DNA of 64,000 nt from Tenacibaculum sp. 190524A02b (GTDB taxonomy: Bacteria; Bacteroidota; Bacteroidia; Flavobacteriales; Flavobacteriaceae): the NCBI RefSeq assembly GCF_964036645.1, contig NZ_OZ038525.1:2440501-2504500 (forward strand), given 5' to 3'. The first letter of the stretch is position 1; each line of letters begins with the position of its first letter. Under the pieces are notes generated by a model. The model was not told the DNA's origin. It saw only the letters and a program-made list of their open reading frames with translations, and made no database searches. Positions 61,735-64,000 of the stretch are shown one piece after another. A program made the translations under genes and the position numbers.

Positions 61735-61866
61735 TTTATAGATTGCTTCGTGCCTCGCAATGACTTTAGGATTCATCACCCTAAGGAATGATAACGAATG
61801 AAGGAATCTTTTTTTGTTTATCTAGAATTAAACAGATTCCTTCAATTCTTCGCAATGACTTGTATA
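61735..61866. repeat. REP-like dispersed repeat with inverted arms
   Basis: The 220 bases between the second kinase and the 61905 gene contain GTCATTGCGAGGCACGAAGC (read leftward, 61745-61764) and a related GTCATTGCGAAGAATTGAAG (61840-61859), plus inverted arms AAGGAATCT (61801-61809) and AGATTCCTT (61834-61842). GTCATTGCGAGG...GAAGCAATC is a widely dispersed extragenic repeat in many bacterial genomes. No gene was found in the stretch. Confidence 0.65.
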
Positions 61867-61904
61867 TACGCTCTACTCTACTTTGACTTTAATATATTTT
61901 AAAG

Positions 61905-62654
61905 TTACAACGTACTCAACTCCGCTGTAGTAATTCCACCAGTAGTTATAGCTCCGTCTGTATATTTTGCATAGGGTCTAAAATAATATTTGGTATTAGG
62001 TATTAAACCACTCAACTCTTTTCTGTATGAAGACCCTGTTTGGAAGTTTCTATTAATATTTAAATCTATTAAAGCCAACTTACTATCGGAAAAATTGGCA
62101 TTTACACTATACTCAAATCCAATGTCTACTGGAGATTCACTGTTAAGTTTAACAACTTTTAATTCTGCGGTTATTTCTGTAGTAGAACGCCAAAAAGGTA
62201 ATGAATTCATTTCTAATTCTAAACTGCGTGTACCACTAAGATCAAAAAAAGTATTGGCTCCTATTTCATTTCCGTAAAAAAAGCTACCATCATTCATTTT
62301 AAAATAACCTCTTATTCTAAAGTTTCTATTTCTCTCTAACCAATCCAAATGCCCCACAACACTTTCAGGTTCTCCCAATGCTGGAACTGTATTTGAATCT
62401 CCAACCTCAGGATCTGTATTAAATCCATATACAAAGCCACGTTCTATAACATTTGAATTAGGATCAGTATCTTCATAAGATCCTACAACTCTTAAGTATG
62501 CAGTTCCATTTCTATTAATGAAAACTCCATTTATTCTATCTGTATTAAATTCTTTAGTATGTACTAATTTTAATTCTAAGTCTTGGTCATTTCTGCATCC
62601 CACTAAAAACACAATGGTTATAAACAACGCTAATTGATTAATTGATTTTTTCAT
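61905..62654 (-). CDS. Lipoprotein with two fibronectin-like domains, family copy 1
   Basis: A 249-aa lipoprotein (MKKSINQLALFITIVFLVGC, lipobox LVGC). Two beta-sandwich domains are recognisable by ERGFVYGFNTDPEVGDSN ... FRIRGYFKMNDGSFFYGNEI (about 30-135) and by LIPNTKYYFRPYAKYTDGAI (about 170-245); the (R/P)xYxKxxDGxxxYG ending is common in surface-exposed FN3-like modules of Bacteroidota. It is one of three tandem paralogues (next at 62821 and 63811). Function unknown; surface lipoprotein likely. Confidence 0.8.
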   Translation of the reverse strand: MKKSINQLALFITIVFLVGCRNDQDLELKLVHTKEFNTDRINGVFINRNGTAYLRVVGSYEDTDPNSNVIERGFVYGFNTDPEVGDSNTVPALGEPESVVGHLDWLERNRNFRIRGYFKMNDGSFFYGNEIGANTFFDLSGTRSLELEMNSLPFWRSTTEITAELKVVKLNSESPVDIGFEYSVNANFSDSKLALIDLNINRNFQTGSSYRKELSGLIPNTKYYFRPYAKYTDGAITTGGITTAELSTL

Positions 62655-62820
62655 GTTGATTAGTTTTGGTTGATAAAAGAAGTAAAACTTCCTTAGTATA
62701 AGACGTAAAAAACTTTATATACCCTATCAATTTTACTAATTATTTAACAATCATAAAAGTAAACTAACATTTAACTTCAATATTGTTATATTATAAAAGA
62801 TTTATTATAGAAGCTTAACA

Positions 62821-63567
62821 TTAATTTGTGCTCAGTTCAGCAGTACTAACTCCTCCGTGAGTAATGGTACCATCTGCATATTTTGCATACGGCCTAAAAT
62901 AATATTTGGTAACTGGTGTAAGTCCGCTTAATACTTTTTGATAAAATGTAACACGAAAATTTTGATTCATATCTAAATCAACAATAGATATTATACTATC
63001 AGAAAAATCATCTTTCAAGCTATACTCAAACCCTAATTCTACAGGAGATTCTTGTGTTAGCTCTGTAACATCCAACTGCGGTGTCATTTCAGTAGTAGAA
63101 CGCCAAAATGGATCTGGTTTCATGGTCATTTTCAAAGTACGGGTAGTACTGAAATCAACCTCTGTACTTGCCTGAATTTCGTTACCGTAAAAAAAGCTCC
63201 CATCATTCATTTTAAAATACCCTCTTATATAATATGTTTTTCCTTTTTCTAAACTTCTTAAATTCCCTGTTACATTATCTTGCGGACCAATGGCTATTTC
63301 AGTATTTGAATCTCCTACTGTTGGTTCTGAATTTAAGCCAAACACAAATCCACGTTCAGTAACTTTAGAATCTGGATCTGTATCTTTAAAAGATCCAGAA
63401 ACAGTTAAATAAACTGTACCGTTTCTGTTTATAAAAGTACTTTCTGCCTCTTTAGTTAGAAACTCTTTAGTATGTACAATTTGAAAATCATTATTTGTAT
63501 CATTAGAGCAACTTACTATAGTTATAATAGTAAACAATAATGCTAATTGGTTAATTATTTTTTTCAT
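62821..63567 (-). CDS. Lipoprotein with two fibronectin-like domains, family copy 2
   Basis: A 248-aa paralogue of the 61905 gene with lipobox IVSC (MKKIINQLALLFTIITIVSC). The same blocks recur: TERGFVFGLNSEPTVGDSNT, YYIRGYFKMNDGSFFYGNEI and LTPVTKYYFRPYAKYADGTI, ending STAELSTN. Similarity to copy 3 is higher than to copy 1 at the C-terminus. A 20-bp perfect palindrome (63663-63682) lies about 95 bases upstream of the start. Confidence 0.82.
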   Translation of the reverse strand: MKKIINQLALLFTIITIVSCSNDTNNDFQIVHTKEFLTKEAESTFINRNGTVYLTVSGSFKDTDPDSKVTERGFVFGLNSEPTVGDSNTEIAIGPQDNVTGNLRSLEKGKTYYIRGYFKMNDGSFFYGNEIQASTEVDFSTTRTLKMTMKPDPFWRSTTEMTPQLDVTELTQESPVELGFEYSLKDDFSDSIISIVDLDMNQNFRVTFYQKVLSGLTPVTKYYFRPYAKYADGTITHGGVSTAELSTN

Positions 63568-63662
63568 TTTTTTAGTTTTTGTTTATAATTAACTACCTAA
63601 AAAATATTCTTTAGTAATGTTAATAAATTTTGCTACTGTTTTTATACCTAAACTGCTGTTGC

Positions 63663-63682
63663 ATACTATTAATTAATAGTAT
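63663..63682. promoter_or_regulatory. 20-bp perfect palindrome upstream of lipoprotein copy 2
   Basis: ATACTATTAATTAATAGTAT, a perfect dyad between lipoprotein copies 2 and 3, well placed as an operator but without a recognised -7 box beside it. Confidence 0.35.
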
Positions 63683-63751
63683 AGCACTTTTTAGTTTTCT
63701 ATCAAATTTACTAATTAAGTAACAATTTAAAAAAACAAGTATTTATAAACT

Positions 63752-63780
63752 AAAAATCCACAACTATAATAAGTTGTGGA
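63752..63780 (-). terminator. Terminator of lipoprotein copy 3
   Basis: Read leftward TCCACAACT, 6-base loop, AGTTGTGGA, T5, 31 bases after the stop at 63811. Confidence 0.75.
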
Positions 63781-63810
63781 ATGAAACTAATTTTAAGAAT
63801 AAATGCGTTA

Positions 63811-64000
63811 TTAATTTGTACTTAATTCTGCTGTACTTGTACCTCCTTGCGAAATGGTACCATCTGCATACTTAGCATACGGCCTAAAGTAATATTTGGT
63901 TGCAGGTGTTAAGTTATTAAGCACGTCTGAATACTTTCTTACTTTTACATTTCCTATATCCAATCCATTAATACCTCTAACTAACCATATTTTACTATCA
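63811..64000 (-). CDS. Lipoprotein family copy 3, C-terminal fragment (cut by window end)
   Basis: Read leftward to the stop at 63811-63813, the 63 visible codons end LTPATKYYFRPYAKYADGTI then SQGGTSTAELSTN, nearly the same as copy 2. The start lies beyond base 64000. Together with 61905 and 62821 it forms a tandem family whose copies each have their own terminator or spacer. No frameshift is visible. Confidence 0.8.
   Translation of the reverse strand, partial: DSKIWLVRGINGLDIGNVKVRKYSDVLNNLTPATKYYFRPYAKYADGTISQGGTSTAELSTN

Noticed and set aside
1..64000. tRNA or rRNA genes and conserved housekeeping RNAs
   Set aside because: No cloverleaf with TTCGA-type T-loop, 16S/23S block, RNase P or tmRNA signature was seen in any intergenic interval.

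Overview
The window is AT-rich DNA from a member of the Bacteroidota, almost certainly family Flavobacteriaceae. The genus cannot be fixed from sequence alone, but the content fits marine gliding flavobacteria. The evidence is two SusC/SusD pairs, a type IX secretion (T9SS) cargo/PorP/OmpA cassette, promoters of the Bacteroidota form TTG-N19-TAnnTTTG, few Shine-Dalgarno sequences, a 62-aa bS21, and LytS/LytTR and Mpl genes typical of the group. No rRNA, tRNA, transposase, phage or CRISPR genes were found.

Layout. 1-1913: start of the str operon (rpsL-rpsG-fusA, leftward; fusA runs off the edge). 1971-3623: an Omp85-type barrel. 3770-9975: a SusC/SusD pair followed by two tandem paralogues of unknown function. 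9959-15539: a DUF3179 lipoprotein, then a compact rightward operon (YjgN-like membrane protein, M48 protease, SDR, SprT, mannose-1-phosphate guanylyltransferase). 15551-20737: housekeeping genes (thioredoxin, lpxK, Nif3-like, a zinc-ribbon-family protein without cysteines, rpsU with a long leader, prfA). 20892-26022: a TetR-controlled ABC/HlyD/TolC export operon whose ABC ATPase has lost most catalytic motifs. 26041-27422: four tandem diverged copies of an apparent structured non-coding RNA gene. 27467-32167: leftward housekeeping genes (clpS, prmA, tpiA, two TlpA-like lipoproteins, an orphan permease). 32231-40555: pyrF, a second SusC/SusD pair and a divergent LytTR/LytS two-component pair. 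40538-45486: small conserved proteins, DUF4197, an HPrK-like kinase/nucleotidyltransferase pair and mpl. 45681-51618: T9SS cassette. 51827-58207: a very large alpha-2-macroglobulin-like protein with a thioester motif. 58352-64000: a small outer-membrane barrel, a candidate sRNA, two recently duplicated histidine kinases, a REP-like repeat and three tandem lipoprotein paralogues (the last cut by the window end).

The most novel content is non-coding. (1) 26041-27422 holds four leftward units. Each has an exactly spaced GTGAC-N16-TGTCA element, a conserved core with covarying hairpins and its own Rho-independent terminator. (2) 33041-33127 encodes a candidate leftward RNA of about 87 nt. Its 5' hairpin loop and linker are complementary to the whole predicted 5' UTR and start codon of the susC gene 30 kb away (18 + 15 paired bases), so it may be a trans-acting antisense regulator of nutrient-uptake receptors. 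(3) 59016-59089 encodes a candidate leftward RNA of about 75 nt with a perfect Bacteroidota promoter, an 11-bp 5' hairpin and a strong terminator. These are predictions from sequence; expression has not been tested.
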